From Prochlorococcus sp. AG-363-C02 (GTDB lineage Bacteria > Cyanobacteriota > Cyanobacteriia > PCC-6307 > Cyanobiaceae), in assembly GCA_003278345.1 (NCBI GenBank), contig QCFH01000006.1, forward strand, positions 1 through 64,000: a stretch of 64,000 bases of DNA, in the 5' to 3' direction. Positions 28,533 to 37,322 of this stretch are shown here, piece by piece. The stretch's first letter is position 1; each line of letters begins with the position of its first letter. The notes beneath the pieces were generated by a model. It did no database searches and was not told the origin of the DNA. It saw nothing but the letters and a program-made list of their open reading frames with translations. Position numbers and translations under genes: made by a program.

Positions 28533-28888
28533 TTTCTATTAAGAATCAATAAAAGTCCACCACATAAACCTAAATTTAATAGTAAGGCTCTACTTTGAAA
28601 AGGATATAAATGAAATATAATTGTTGTAGGAATTATAAATAATAGCAATAATATTGCACCGACTTTCTGTTGTTTGCCTACAATAATAAGAAAGGATCCT
28701 GCTATAAGGATAATTATAGCTAACACTAATAAGATCATTGAGAATTGTTCTGGAATACCTCTGTTAGATATAAACTGAACTACATTAGAGAAATTTGTAA
28801 TTTTATTAGGTATAGCATTTATAAAAACTGCGGAGAGGCATATTCGTGCAATAAAGTCTATTATTTGTGGGTGTTTTAATGTTTTCAT
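28529..28888 (-). CDS. DoxX-family membrane protein (copy 1)
   Basis: A 119-residue protein with four membrane helices and the DoxX pattern: RICLSAVFINAIPNKITNF, then a RGIPEQFSMIL segment and LFIIPTTIIFHLYPF. DoxX proteins are small quinone- or redox-linked membrane proteins of varied role. It is paralogous to the DoxX gene at 29786, sharing the IPTT-IFH block and the order of helices. It is coupled to the TPR lipoprotein gene. Confidence 0.82.
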   Translation of the reverse strand: MKTLKHPQIIDFIARICLSAVFINAIPNKITNFSNVVQFISNRGIPEQFSMILLVLAIIILIAGSFLIIVGKQQKVGAILLLLFIIPTTIIFHLYPFQSRALLLNLGLCGGLLLILNRK

Positions 28889-29115
28889 CTTCTCATTGTT
28901 ATACTTATAAAATTATAGTACTATTTGATTAGCTATAATGATTAAATTGAAAATTTCTTCTTATATATGTACTAAACTTAAAATTATATCTTTTATTTCT
29001 AAATACCTTTATAAATAATACGCAAATTGCATTTTTAATTCATTTGAATAGACACTAGGAAACTTATCTAATGAAAATAATTATCTTTTATCATAATTTC
29101 ATTCCAGCAGGGCAA
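28889..29115. other. AT-rich intergenic stretch, no gene seen
   Basis: The left part of the 449 bp gap between the DoxX and Trp-rich genes. The only open frame (a 26-codon ATG frame at 28938 on the plus strand) has no supporting signal. The right part of the gap contains the candidate small RNA described separately. Confidence 0.5.
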
Positions 29116-29116
29116 G

Positions 29117-29299
29117 TTGACAGCCTTACTGGACCAGAATTGTACTTATGTACCATCCTGTATTAAGTGACGCTACATATGGTGCTAATCTTTAGATTGA
29201 AATCGCTACTGGTGGGACTTGATTTATTGAATTATTTGACCTAGAAAGAAGATTCCCCATCACCCAGGCTCCGCGTTTTAGCAGAGTCTTTTTTTTTGA
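29117..29299 (+). ncRNA. Candidate small RNA with own terminator
   Basis: A plus-strand intrinsic terminator at 29266-29297 has no plus-strand gene to serve: the nearest one upstream ends at 27648 and has its own terminator. Just before it lies another possible stem, CTGGTGGGA (29209-29217) against TCCCC and CACCCAG (29254-29267). A consensus -35 box TTGACA sits at 29117-29122, although the -10 region after it is weak. No convincing open frame occurs. The 5' end is uncertain, and it resembles no small RNA I can name. Confidence 0.5.
29266..29297 (+). terminator. Intrinsic terminator of the candidate small RNA
   Basis: The stem AGGCTCCGC (29266-29274) pairs with GCAGAGTCT (29281-29289) with one mismatch and one G-U pair, a six-base loop and a run of nine T (29289-29297). 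The T run is on the plus strand only, so it is directional. Confidence 0.85.
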
Positions 29300-29337
29300 A
29301 CAGATACGTTCATATTTTTTGCATTTGCTAACTAAAC

Positions 29338-29547
29338 CTATTCTGTTAGCTGAACCCATCCGATAGTCCACTTCGCATAGGTTTTTAATTCACTCCAATT
29401 AAGCTTGAATTGGATATTGTCGTCTAGCACTGCTTTTAGAACTACCCAGCGATCCTCTCCTTTTCCGCCATACTCTATAACCTCAAAATGTCGATGTCCT
29501 TCTCTAGGAGCACTTGATGTCCAGGCTTTGTTAGGGGGCCATCTCAT
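29338..29547 (-). CDS. TIGR02450-type small Trp-rich protein
   Basis: A 69-residue basic protein with six tryptophans (KAWTSSAP, RWVVLKAVLD, LNWSELKTYAKWTIGWVQL). The opening WPPNKAWTS and the spacing of tryptophans match the small conserved TIGR02450 family of cyanobacteria and some proteobacteria. The function is unknown. It stands alone, with 238 bp of plain AT-rich sequence before the next gene. Confidence 0.78.
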   Translation of the reverse strand: MRWPPNKAWTSSAPREGHRHFEVIEYGGKGEDRWVVLKAVLDDNIQFKLNWSELKTYAKWTIGWVQLTE

Positions 29548-29767
29548 TTATTCTTTCCTATTGAGAAAATTATAGTGAGTTGAGTTCATTTTAGTTTTCC
29601 TTATAACTGATTTTATACGATTAACTTCGAATATCATATCTTTTATACTAAATACGATCATAGTTTGAAACCTGCTTACGCTTATTATGTCTATTCCTTG
29701 GCATAAATACTTAATTGGTTTAGTAATTATGGACCTTAAAATTTAGTAAAGTAATATTTTATCTATT

Positions 29768-29780
29768 TCCGGAGTCCGGA
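29768..29780 (+). promoter_or_regulatory. Double TCCGGA palindrome before a DoxX gene
   Basis: Two copies of the self-complementary hexamer TCCGGA are separated by one base and end 5 bp before the ATG at 29786. The block includes GGAG, which may serve as ribosome binding site. In this AT-rich spacer it could be an operator or a small 5'-leader hairpin; no regulator is known. Confidence 0.4.
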
Positions 29781-29785
29781 TTATT

Positions 29786-30235
29786 ATGAGTAAGAATTTA
29801 GCGTCATTTGAATTTATAGGAAGAATTCTTTTTACAACAACATTTTTAGTAGCAATACCACCTAAGATATTTAAGTTCGAGAAAGTAGTAGATGCAATTG
29901 TTTATCAAGGTGTACCTCAATCTATAGCTCCATTTCTTTTAGTGTCTGCAATCATATGCATTTTAATAGGCAGTTTATTTTTTTTAATCGGTAAAGCTCG
30001 TTATGGCAGCCTTTTACTTTTATTATTTTTAATTCCAACAACCCTTATTTTTCATATCTTTCCTTTAGATTCACAAGCATTTTTTATGAATTTAGGTTTA
30101 ATCGGAGCGCTGATTATTTTCTTTAATAACTTAGATAACAATAAAAGTATTTATAATAATAATATTCTTTATAAATTAATAAGCCAAGCTATAAAATTCA
30201 TAAGCTTAGAGGTTTCCAAATTAATTAAAAAATAA
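29786..30235 (+). CDS. DoxX-family membrane protein (copy 2)
   Basis: The 149-residue protein has four membrane helices, with FIGRILFTTTFLVAIPPKIF, an FLLVSAIICILIGSLFFLIG helix and LFLIPTTLIFHIFPLDSQAF. It is clearly related to the DoxX gene at 28529, which has the same IPTT-IFH and LNLGL blocks, and carries an extra amphipathic tail (about 118-149). The two copies lie 0.9 kb apart in opposite orientation, so they arose by duplication or independent gain. Confidence 0.82.
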   Translation: MSKNLASFEFIGRILFTTTFLVAIPPKIFKFEKVVDAIVYQGVPQSIAPFLLVSAIICILIGSLFFLIGKARYGSLLLLLFLIPTTLIFHIFPLDSQAFFMNLGLIGALIIFFNNLDNNKSIYNNNILYKLISQAIKFISLEVSKLIKK

Positions 30236-30319
30236 ATCTGAAATCAAGTTTGGATTTCAATATAAATAAATACCAAAACCATTTATTAAGACTATTTTAT
30301 ATTTGTGCGATTAAAAACC

Positions 30320-30460
30320 ATGGATGATGTTAAACAAGATCTTTGTTCTTTAGGGCTTGAACCATTGGATGTACTTGGCTTTAGCTCAGAGGAAGAGTTA
30401 CTTGATGCCTTAGTCCCTTTAATGGATGAGATAGAGATAGATCATGTATTGATCGCTTAA
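30320..30460 (+). CDS. Small acidic protein (46 residues)
   Basis: An ATG frame encodes a strongly acidic peptide beginning MDDVKQDLCSLGLEPLDVLG, with repeated Glu/Asp-Leu helices and ending DHVLIA. An in-frame GTG at 30305 is an alternative start. Codon use and the regular amphipathic pattern suggest a real gene rather than chance. It matches no family I can name with certainty. Confidence 0.55.
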   Translation: MDDVKQDLCSLGLEPLDVLGFSSEEELLDALVPLMDEIEIDHVLIA

Positions 30461-30469
30461 AGTTAATAT

Positions 30470-30577
30470 CTAATCTGGCTTTTCATTCTTATTTACATTT
30501 ATACCAAAATATATAGCCATAATTAGAAAAATAACTATCAGTAATGAATTGCTATGAGTAAAGATTTCTATGAGCAT
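30470..30577 (-). CDS. 35-residue single-helix membrane peptide
   Basis: The ATG lies one base after the stop of the 97-residue membrane gene, so translation is probably coupled. The peptide has one hydrophobic helix (LLIVIFLIMAIYFGI) with a short polar N-terminus and a Lys/Asn-rich tail. It is too short for a family assignment. The tight joint is the main evidence. Confidence 0.45.
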   Translation of the reverse strand: MLIEIFTHSNSLLIVIFLIMAIYFGINVNKNEKPD

Positions 30578-30578
30578 T

Positions 30579-30872
30579 TTATTTTTCCTTGTTCTTAAAC
30601 CGTGATATAAGCGCTTGAATTAAAACAGCTGTAAAAAATAGACTGATCGATGGAATGAATAAGGGGGTCCATAGAACCTGGAAGAGTTTTAAGGGACTAA
30701 TTATATTATACATTCCCAATATTATAGATACTAGAAAAAATAATGCTCCAAAAATAATGATAAATACATTATATACTAATAATTTCTCAATTATTTGGAT
30801 ATATTTATTAGATTCCTTCACATGAAAACTGAATTTGTATATATTATTCTGTGTTCTAGTATTTATTGCCAT
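30579..30872 (-). CDS. 97-residue protein with two membrane helices
   Basis: A soluble N-terminus of about 30 residues is followed by two hydrophobic helices (about 33-55 and 68-88) separated by a short polar linker, and a basic Lys/Arg-rich end. It is not a family I recognise. It is the first gene of a two-gene unit with the 35-residue peptide. Confidence 0.55.
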   Translation of the reverse strand: MAINTRTQNNIYKFSFHVKESNKYIQIIEKLLVYNVFIIIFGALFFLVSIILGMYNIISPLKLFQVLWTPLFIPSISLFFTAVLIQALISRFKNKEK

Positions 30873-30998
30873 ACTTATAAATTATTTGTAATTAATGCGT
30901 AATATAATTTAAGCTAAGATCTTTAGAGTTTAATTTAAGTTAATTGCAAATTTATTACTATTAGCAATCTTCCTTATAAGGTATTACTTGCCATAAGC

Positions 30999-31157
30999 TT
31001 AGGCTGCCATTTTATTCTCTGAACTTGTATAAGGATTGCCAACTAAATTCAGCTTGACTTCACATTGAGTATTGATAGTAATTTTCCAATGATTTATTAA
31101 AAGTTCTAATTCTTTTATGCGCTCTTCTGCATACTTTATCTTTTCGGCTGTGTTCAT
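30999..31157 (-). CDS. 52-residue predicted coiled-coil peptide
   Basis: An ATG frame encodes a charged helix at the N-terminus (EKIKYAEERIKELELLINHW), with heptad-like leucine and isoleucine spacing, followed by a beta-like tail with NLVGNPYTSS. The codon pattern looks coding. No family is recognised and no neighbour gene is coupled. Confidence 0.5.
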   Translation of the reverse strand: MNTAEKIKYAEERIKELELLINHWKITINTQCEVKLNLVGNPYTSSENKMAA

Positions 31158-31409
31158 GAGATTAATCTACTTATACTTTTAATATGCGCTTTTTTCTTGA
31201 TTTTGCAAGTCTATATCTTTAAAAACGTTTACCATCCCTACGCTTAGGCATTAATACTTAGGTTGAGATGATTGTCTCTAGATTAGTGAGATAATTAAAT
31301 TCTTTGCCTAGTTTTAAGACTTTATCCTTTTAATACAGCTAAATTGAGAATAATATTTGCATCTATGCCTCTTTTTGAGATATATTGAGATTTAAATGAC
31401 AAAATAATT
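31158..31409. other. Spacer without a gene
   Basis: This stretch between the 52-residue peptide and the next gene is AT-rich. I see no open frame, tRNA or clear hairpin in it. It must contain the promoters for the two divergent flanking genes. Confidence 0.4.
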
Positions 31410-31652
31410 ATGAAAAAAGTTAAATATGCAGAGGTTGCGCCTTGGGACGGCGGGCCTAATCAAACTCATACAAATGATCCTGAATGGATTATGCAAAAGG
31501 GAATAATAGAAGTATCTTTCAGTAGAAACCAATTGGATCATAATTATTTTCATATTAGAAGAGGTGAAAAAGAGGAGCAGGTATTTACTTTTCAGGCAAG
31601 ATATTTATACCAAGAACTCTTGGACAAAGGATTCCGTTTAAAGGAGTATTGA
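31410..31652 (+). CDS. Hypothetical 80-residue protein
   Basis: The protein begins MKKVKYAEVAPWDGGPNQTH and contains a beta-rich core (IIEVSFSRNQLDHNYFHIRRG) with a final helix (ARYLYQELLDKGFRLKEY). It has no signal peptide or membrane helix, and a balanced, rather basic charge. It looks like a small conserved picocyanobacterial protein, but I cannot name a family. Confidence 0.6.
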   Translation: MKKVKYAEVAPWDGGPNQTHTNDPEWIMQKGIIEVSFSRNQLDHNYFHIRRGEKEEQVFTFQARYLYQELLDKGFRLKEY

Positions 31653-32278
31653 AAAAGCCAATACATTTGAAATTATTGTGAATAAATATTCAAATTGTAT
31701 TTAAACTAATAGATAAATAATCGACTATGAATTTCATAAGGAGATATCAGTAGTTAATACAGAACCATACTTACGTTAGTAAATGAATATTTTCTCAATA
31801 GAGCAAACTTCTTCTATTAAAACTAGGCAATATAGATAATTTGAAAAAAATTGTAATTTTTCCACAATTTCTATTTGCTAACAAAACCTCAACTAATTAG
31901 CAAATAAATAAATTTAAAATCCTTCATTAGAAAATTTGATACAAAGCATCGTTACCTATTGCTATAACAGGTTTTATTTCTATGACAGAGCCACCTGTAA
32001 TTAAACCACTTATCTCATTGGTCTAACCAAAAAGGAGCATGAGTTAAAATATGCAAATTGTGGAAAAGTGGAAAAACTCATAATCTTTCTCTATTTTGAA
32101 GGTAGATCCGAGTACTAGCATTTGACTCATTACATTATTCTGAAATTTATATAAGTGTTTTTAAGCAAAAACTTTTTTCTAATAAGTACTTTTAATAGAG
32201 CCTTTTAATGGATATACCTGTAGACAGGGAATCATAGAAATTTGGATCAGTTTATTTGAAGTTATAAATTTTTTATGA
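31653..32278. other. Long gene-free stretch
   Basis: In this 626 bp stretch the only ATG frames are under 20 codons (for example at 31980 and 31786). There is no tRNA, no clear terminator and no repeat that I can support. It could be a decayed gene or the site of insertion of accessory DNA; mfd begins its 3' end immediately to the right. Confidence 0.5.
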
Positions 32279-35200
32279 CTAGGATAGTTTCTCCATAAGC
32301 CTTTCATTCATTTGATTATTCATAGACGGAATCTTAGATGCCATTTTTTCTAACCATTCCATTATTAATTCAATTTGTCTTTCAATAGGAAACATTCCAA
32401 CTCCTCTTAATGTGATCTCTGAATTAGGGGTTCCTTTTTTATAAACTACTCTTCCATGCAAATGACTATCTAAAGCAGTTAGTAGTGTTTTGAATGCTGA
32501 ATTGTTCATTTGTGTTTCTAAAACAATATTAGGCTTTACCTGCTTTACTCTTGAAATTCCCAATTTTTTAGTAAGTATTTTTAATTTCATAATTAATATT
32601 AAGGATTCAACTGGATTAGGTAAGTTTCCAAATCTATCTATCCAAGTAGTTGTTAACTCCAATAGTTCTTCATTGTTTTTGCAAAGAGATGCCTCTTTAT
32701 AGGCAGTTATTTTTTCTTCATTACCTTTAATCCATGTTCCAGGAATAAAAGCCGTTATTGGAAGATCAACTTTTGTCTCTTCAACATTAGGAATGTTTTG
32801 ACCTTGTATTTCTGCGATAGATTCGTGAAGTATTTCCATGTATAGATCAAAACCTATTGCTTCCATTTGACCACTTTGTTCTATACCTATTAAATTTCCA
32901 ACTCCCCTTATTTCCATATCGCGCATTGCTAATTGATATCCACTACCTAGTTCACTAAACTGTTGTATTGCTCTTAGTCTTTCAGTTGCATTTTTATTTA
33001 GGTTAAAATGTTTTGGATAGAAAAGCCATGCATGAGCTTGAATTCCGCTTCTTCCTACACGGCCTCTTAACTGATATAGCTGAGATAATCCGAATTTATG
33101 TGCGTCTTCTACAAGAATTGTATTAACCCTAGGAATATCTAATCCACTTTCAATAATTGTTGTACAAAGCATCAAGTCCGCTTCTCCAGCATTGAAGGCT
33201 ATCATTGCATTTTCTAGATCTCCTTCTTCCATTTGTCCATGAGCTATTAGTAATTTTATGTTTGGAATCATCTGTTTTATTTTATTTGCTACTTCACTAA
33301 TTCCATTTACTCTTGGAACTACATAAAACACTTGACCACCTCTACCTATTTCCTGACATATAGCACTTCTAATTAACTCATCCTCCATAGCTGTTAGATG
33401 AGTCTTAATAGATCTTCTTAGTGGAGGTGGAGTTGTTATTAGGCTCATCTTTCTAACACCAGATAAACTCATGTACAGTGTTCTGGGAATAGGAGTTGCA
33501 GAAAGTGTAAGTACATCAATATTTTTCCTAATAGATTTTATCTTCTCTTTTTGTGCAACCCCAAAGCGTTGTTCTTCATCTACAACAAGTAAGCCAAGAT
33601 TCTTGAAACTTAGTTTCTTTGATAATAGTAAATGAGTTCCTACAATTACATCTATTTTCCCTTCTTTTAATTGAACTGAGATGGATTTTCTTTCATTAGA
33701 AGTTTTAAATCTATTTAGTAATGAGACTTTTATGGGATAGGGAGCAAATCTGTCAGAGAGTGTTCTCCAATGTTGTTGGGCTAAAACTGTCGTTGGTGCT
33801 AATAAGGCAACTTGTTTTCCTGCTGTAATAGCTTTAAATAACGCTCTTATGGCTACTTCTGTTTTGCCAAATCCAACATCTCCACATACAAGCCTATCCA
33901 TAGGAATATCTTTCTCCATATCTGCTTTTATTTCTTTGACAGCTTTGATCTGGTCTGGAGTTGGAACATAAGGAAAAGCATCTTCTAATTCAGACTGCCA
34001 AGGACCGTCTTTCGGAAATGCGAAACCTTTTGTCTTCGATCTTTCTGCATAAAGGTTAATAAGATCTATAGCCACTTTGCTTATAGCTTTTCTTGCTTTG
34101 GCTTTAGCTTTCATCCATGTAGAACCACCTAATTTATTGACTTTTGGGTTCTTGCTAGATGAATTTCTATATCTACCAAGAGAACCAAGTTGGTCTGCTG
34201 CTACTCTCAATGTGCCATCTAAATATTGAACTAGTAGATAATCTCTTGCCTCATTATTAATAACAAACTTTTCTATTTTAAGAAATCTGCCCACCCCATG
34301 ATTTCTATGAACAATAAAATCTCCAGATTTAAGCTTATTTGGAATTATTGTTTTACTTACAGCTGCTCTTCTTCTTCTTGTATATCCAGCAGAACTTATA
34401 AATTGTTGTCCATAAAACTCTTTATCAGTTATCAATAGTATCTTCCAGGGAGCTAGATTGAAGCCTTCTATTTCAGGATTACCATCTAATTTAAGAACTA
34501 CTGGGTTATAAGAGGATATAAGATTTTTAATGGTTATTATATCCTTATTATTTTGTATAAAGTTAATTAAACATTCATGTTCCTCTAATAATGCTTTTGT
34601 TCTACTAGGTTGTGATGAAAGAATCCATATATAATACTTCTTCTTTATAAATTCCTTGACAAGATTACTTAAATGACCAAATTGATTAGGATATGTAGTA
34701 ATTGATTTCGAATTTAAATTAAAAGATTTTAGACTTCTTTTACCATTTGTTGAAAGATATGATTCAACGAGATTGAAAGACTTTAATTTACTATATAAAG
34801 TGTTTGAATCACTTATTGGTTTAGGTAAAATATTTTCAATATTGTTTTTCTTAAGATAATTATTCATTTCTACATAAGTTAACTCTAGATACTTCAACCA
34901 ATCTTTGGTATGGGCAATACATTGATCTTTTTCATCCAGGACTATTAGTGTTGAAATATTTATATAATCAAGAATGCTTGAATTATATCCATTTATAGAA
35001 TATAACTTTTGTATTGACTTTTCTAGGTTTTCTTCTCTTTCTCTTTCATCTTCTACTTTGTTAATATTTAAAGAATCTAATTCACTATAAATGTTAAACC
35101 CTATTGGTGTTATAGCTATATGTTCTATTTCATCTAAGGATCGCTGTGTAGTTGGATCAAATTCTTTTATTTTATCAACTTTATCTCCATATAATTCTAT

Positions 35201-35791
35201 ACGTATTGGTAATTCATTATTTACTGCATAAATGTCTAGGATATCTCCCCTTCTGCTCCAGCATCCCTCCTGATCTGTATTATTAGTTCTTTTATATCCA
35301 ATTTTTATTAACTTTTTGCAAGTATCTTCTAAATCTAAATTAATTCCTTTATTTATATATAAACTATTTTCTATAAAAAAATCTGGATCTGGCAGATGAT
35401 TATGAAGTGCTCTTTCTGTACAAATAATAGCTATATTATTTTGTGATTTATTAGTTTGAATTAATTCTGAAATTACTGCAAGTTGTCCCCAACTTATTTC
35501 CGTGGATACATTAATATTTTCATAAGGTGAAACTTCACTACTTGGATATAATAATGACTTGCCCCACCCCATAAGTGATAAGGTTGATTGCCATCGACCA
35601 GCCTCCTCAAGTGTAGGTACTATTACGAGGAGAGATTTACTTGATATTTGGGCTAATGAAGATGCAATAAGTGTTCTAGTGATTCTTGAACCTCCTTCAA
35701 TAGAAAGTTCTTTTTGAACTTCAAGTCTTTGAGCTATCTCTAAGGATAAAGAAGATGTATTTATGGTTTCTATAAGTGATTCTAAAGACAT
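32279..35791 (-). CDS. mfd: Transcription-repair coupling factor Mfd
   Basis: The 1170-residue motor displaces stalled RNA polymerase and recruits UvrA. The order of domains is normal: a UvrB-like region (about 1-230), the RNAP-interacting CarD-like domain at about 485-580 (KLKSGDFIVHRNHGVGRF), then the RecG-like helicase with Walker A GDVGFGKTE (637-645), DEEQ (738-741) and LSATPIPRTLYMSL, and the C-terminal TRCF domain. It is 3 bp downstream of a small conserved gene on the same strand. Confidence 0.97.
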   Translation of the reverse strand: MSLESLIETINTSSLSLEIAQRLEVQKELSIEGGSRITRTLIASSLAQISSKSLLVIVPTLEEAGRWQSTLSLMGWGKSLLYPSSEVSPYENINVSTEISWGQLAVISELIQTNKSQNNIAIICTERALHNHLPDPDFFIENSLYINKGINLDLEDTCKKLIKIGYKRTNNTDQEGCWSRRGDILDIYAVNNELPIRIELYGDKVDKIKEFDPTTQRSLDEIEHIAITPIGFNIYSELDSLNINKVEDEREREENLEKSIQKLYSINGYNSSILDYINISTLIVLDEKDQCIAHTKDWLKYLELTYVEMNNYLKKNNIENILPKPISDSNTLYSKLKSFNLVESYLSTNGKRSLKSFNLNSKSITTYPNQFGHLSNLVKEFIKKKYYIWILSSQPSRTKALLEEHECLINFIQNNKDIITIKNLISSYNPVVLKLDGNPEIEGFNLAPWKILLITDKEFYGQQFISSAGYTRRRRAAVSKTIIPNKLKSGDFIVHRNHGVGRFLKIEKFVINNEARDYLLVQYLDGTLRVAADQLGSLGRYRNSSSKNPKVNKLGGSTWMKAKAKARKAISKVAIDLINLYAERSKTKGFAFPKDGPWQSELEDAFPYVPTPDQIKAVKEIKADMEKDIPMDRLVCGDVGFGKTEVAIRALFKAITAGKQVALLAPTTVLAQQHWRTLSDRFAPYPIKVSLLNRFKTSNERKSISVQLKEGKIDVIVGTHLLLSKKLSFKNLGLLVVDEEQRFGVAQKEKIKSIRKNIDVLTLSATPIPRTLYMSLSGVRKMSLITTPPPLRRSIKTHLTAMEDELIRSAICQEIGRGGQVFYVVPRVNGISEVANKIKQMIPNIKLLIAHGQMEEGDLENAMIAFNAGEADLMLCTTIIESGLDIPRVNTILVEDAHKFGLSQLYQLRGRVGRSGIQAHAWLFYPKHFNLNKNATERLRAIQQFSELGSGYQLAMRDMEIRGVGNLIGIEQSGQMEAIGFDLYMEILHESIAEIQGQNIPNVEETKVDLPITAFIPGTWIKGNEEKITAYKEASLCKNNEELLELTTTWIDRFGNLPNPVESLILIMKLKILTKKLGISRVKQVKPNIVLETQMNNSAFKTLLTALDSHLHGRVVYKKGTPNSEITLRGVGMFPIERQIELIMEWLEKMASKIPSMNNQMNERLMEKLS

Positions 35792-35794
35792 AAT

Positions 35795-36532
35795 TTAACC
35801 TTTAGTTTTAATACCTTCTCTTGCAATCTCTTTATCTAATAAAAGATTAAAGCTAATTAATTGTTTTAGGGATAATTTATTTCTACTGACTTCGTTGAAA
35901 TTACTTTTAAGAAAATTAATAGATTGCTGTTTATCCCAATTTAGTAACTTAATCTTATAAGAAGAATCATTTATAAGTTTGTTGGTATTGAAGATATTAT
36001 CTATTGAATTAATATCTTCATTTTTATTAATCATCTTTAAAATATCTCTAAACATAATTAATTCATTTATTTCAGTTATTCTACTTCTGTTAAGATAACC
36101 TATTGTTTTTTGCATTATAATCTGTTCTTCATTTCTTGACCATCCAATTCTCTCTAATTCATTGTCTACATCTGATATTTCATCACTCCAATCTAACTTT
36201 TCTTCAATACTTTGTTCTAATGTATATTGTTTAGAGTCTGTTTCATTCTTTTTCTCTGAATTATTGATTTTATCACTTCTGACTTTCTTTATTGAAGTGT
36301 ATTGATTGTCAATGTTTCCTTCAGGATGGATTTTGTTTAGATTTATTGTAGTTTCATCAGATTCTATTTTCTTTATTCTTTTAAGAATTTCCTTAATAGC
36401 AGAATCCTCGGCTTCTCTCACACTGGAGCCTTCTCCCAACGCGCTCCCAAGAGATACATTGTTAATTGAGGCTGATATCCTAACGATTATTTTATTAGAA
36501 TCAACATGACAGAGCTCAGAATCTAGCTTCAT
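35795..36532 (-). CDS. Hypothetical protein upstream of mfd
   Basis: The 245-residue protein has an N-terminal beta-strand region with LGSALGEGSSVREAEDSAIK (about 28-47), which resembles a small RNA-binding-like domain. A polar, charged linker (about 65-110) and a helical C-terminal half with LDWSDEISDVDNELERIGWS follow. No catalytic motif is seen. It is joined to mfd by only 3 bp, so it is probably co-expressed and possibly linked to transcription or repair, which is inference. Confidence 0.65.
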   Translation of the reverse strand: MKLDSELCHVDSNKIIVRISASINNVSLGSALGEGSSVREAEDSAIKEILKRIKKIESDETTINLNKIHPEGNIDNQYTSIKKVRSDKINNSEKKNETDSKQYTLEQSIEEKLDWSDEISDVDNELERIGWSRNEEQIIMQKTIGYLNRSRITEINELIMFRDILKMINKNEDINSIDNIFNTNKLINDSSYKIKLLNWDKQQSINFLKSNFNEVSRNKLSLKQLISFNLLLDKEIAREGIKTKG

Positions 36533-36611
36533 TTCTATAATTTATGTATAGACATAATCCACTTAAGAGTATAAATCCTACTCCATACAAGACTATTTTG
36601 CATTAATCTCT

Positions 36612-37322
36612 ATGGATACGGCATCATTAGAATTCTTATCTCCTTTTCTTGATGGTATAGACAAGTGGACCGAAATAGCTACTATTTTACCTATATTAGT
36701 TATTTTAGAACTTATACTTTCAGCTGATAATGCAGTAGCGCTGGCATCAATAACTAAGAATTTAACTAATACTCAGGATCAAAAACAAGCTCTTAATATA
36801 GGAATAGCTATTTCTCTAATTCTTAGAATAGTATTAATTTTAGGAGCGAATATAATTATAAAATATTTATTTGTTCAAGTATTAGCAGCTCTATACTTAC
36901 TTTATATCGTAGTAAATAAGTTTATTATAGAAGAAATATTAAAACAAAATGATAATGAATCGCCTTTAGCAAATAATTCAATTTCATTTATAAGAGTTGT
37001 AGCATTAATCTGCATTACAGATTTAGCTTTTTCCTTAGACAGTGTAACAGCAGCTGTTGCTATTAGCGATCAAATCTTATTAGTTATATTGGGAGCTTTT
37101 ATTGGTGTAATAGCATTAAGGTTTACAGCTAATCTTTTCATAAAGTGGCTGGATATCTATACATATTTAGAATCTGCTGGATATATTGCTATAGCTCTTG
37201 TTGCTGTAAAGCTTTTGCTTGAAGTTTTTCTATTAACCGTAATAATTCCTGAATATGTTTTTTTTATATTATTAGTCTTTGTTTTCATCTGGGGTTTCTC
37301 AGTCAAGAAAGTTATAAAATAA
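36612..37322 (+). CDS. TerC-family membrane protein
   Basis: A 236-residue protein with seven membrane helices. The two TerC acidic motifs are ELILSADNAVALASI (about 36-50) and CITDLAFSLDSVTAAVAIS (about 136-154), with conserved aspartates and asparagine in the membrane. Family members export manganese or other metals, or help thylakoid membrane assembly (plant TerC), so a metal or thylakoid role is likely. Its 3' end overlaps that of fmt by 11 bp. Confidence 0.87.
   Translation: MDTASLEFLSPFLDGIDKWTEIATILPILVILELILSADNAVALASITKNLTNTQDQKQALNIGIAISLILRIVLILGANIIIKYLFVQVLAALYLLYIVVNKFIIEEILKQNDNESPLANNSISFIRVVALICITDLAFSLDSVTAAVAISDQILLVILGAFIGVIALRFTANLFIKWLDIYTYLESAGYIAIALVAVKLLLEVFLLTVIIPEYVFFILLVFVFIWGFSVKKVIK

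Noticed and set aside
28938-29018. 26-codon frame before the candidate small RNA
   Set aside because: Extreme AT-rich composition explains it; no promoter, start-site signal or coupling is seen.
29690-31265. Loosely similar motifs with GGCATAAATACTTA and GGCATTAATACTTA in two spacers
   Set aside because: The similarity is short and in AT-rich sequence; it may be chance and does not define a repeat.
31653-32278. Very short ATG frames in the 626 bp spacer left of mfd
   Set aside because: All are under 20 codons, have no ribosome binding site or coupling, and show no family pattern.
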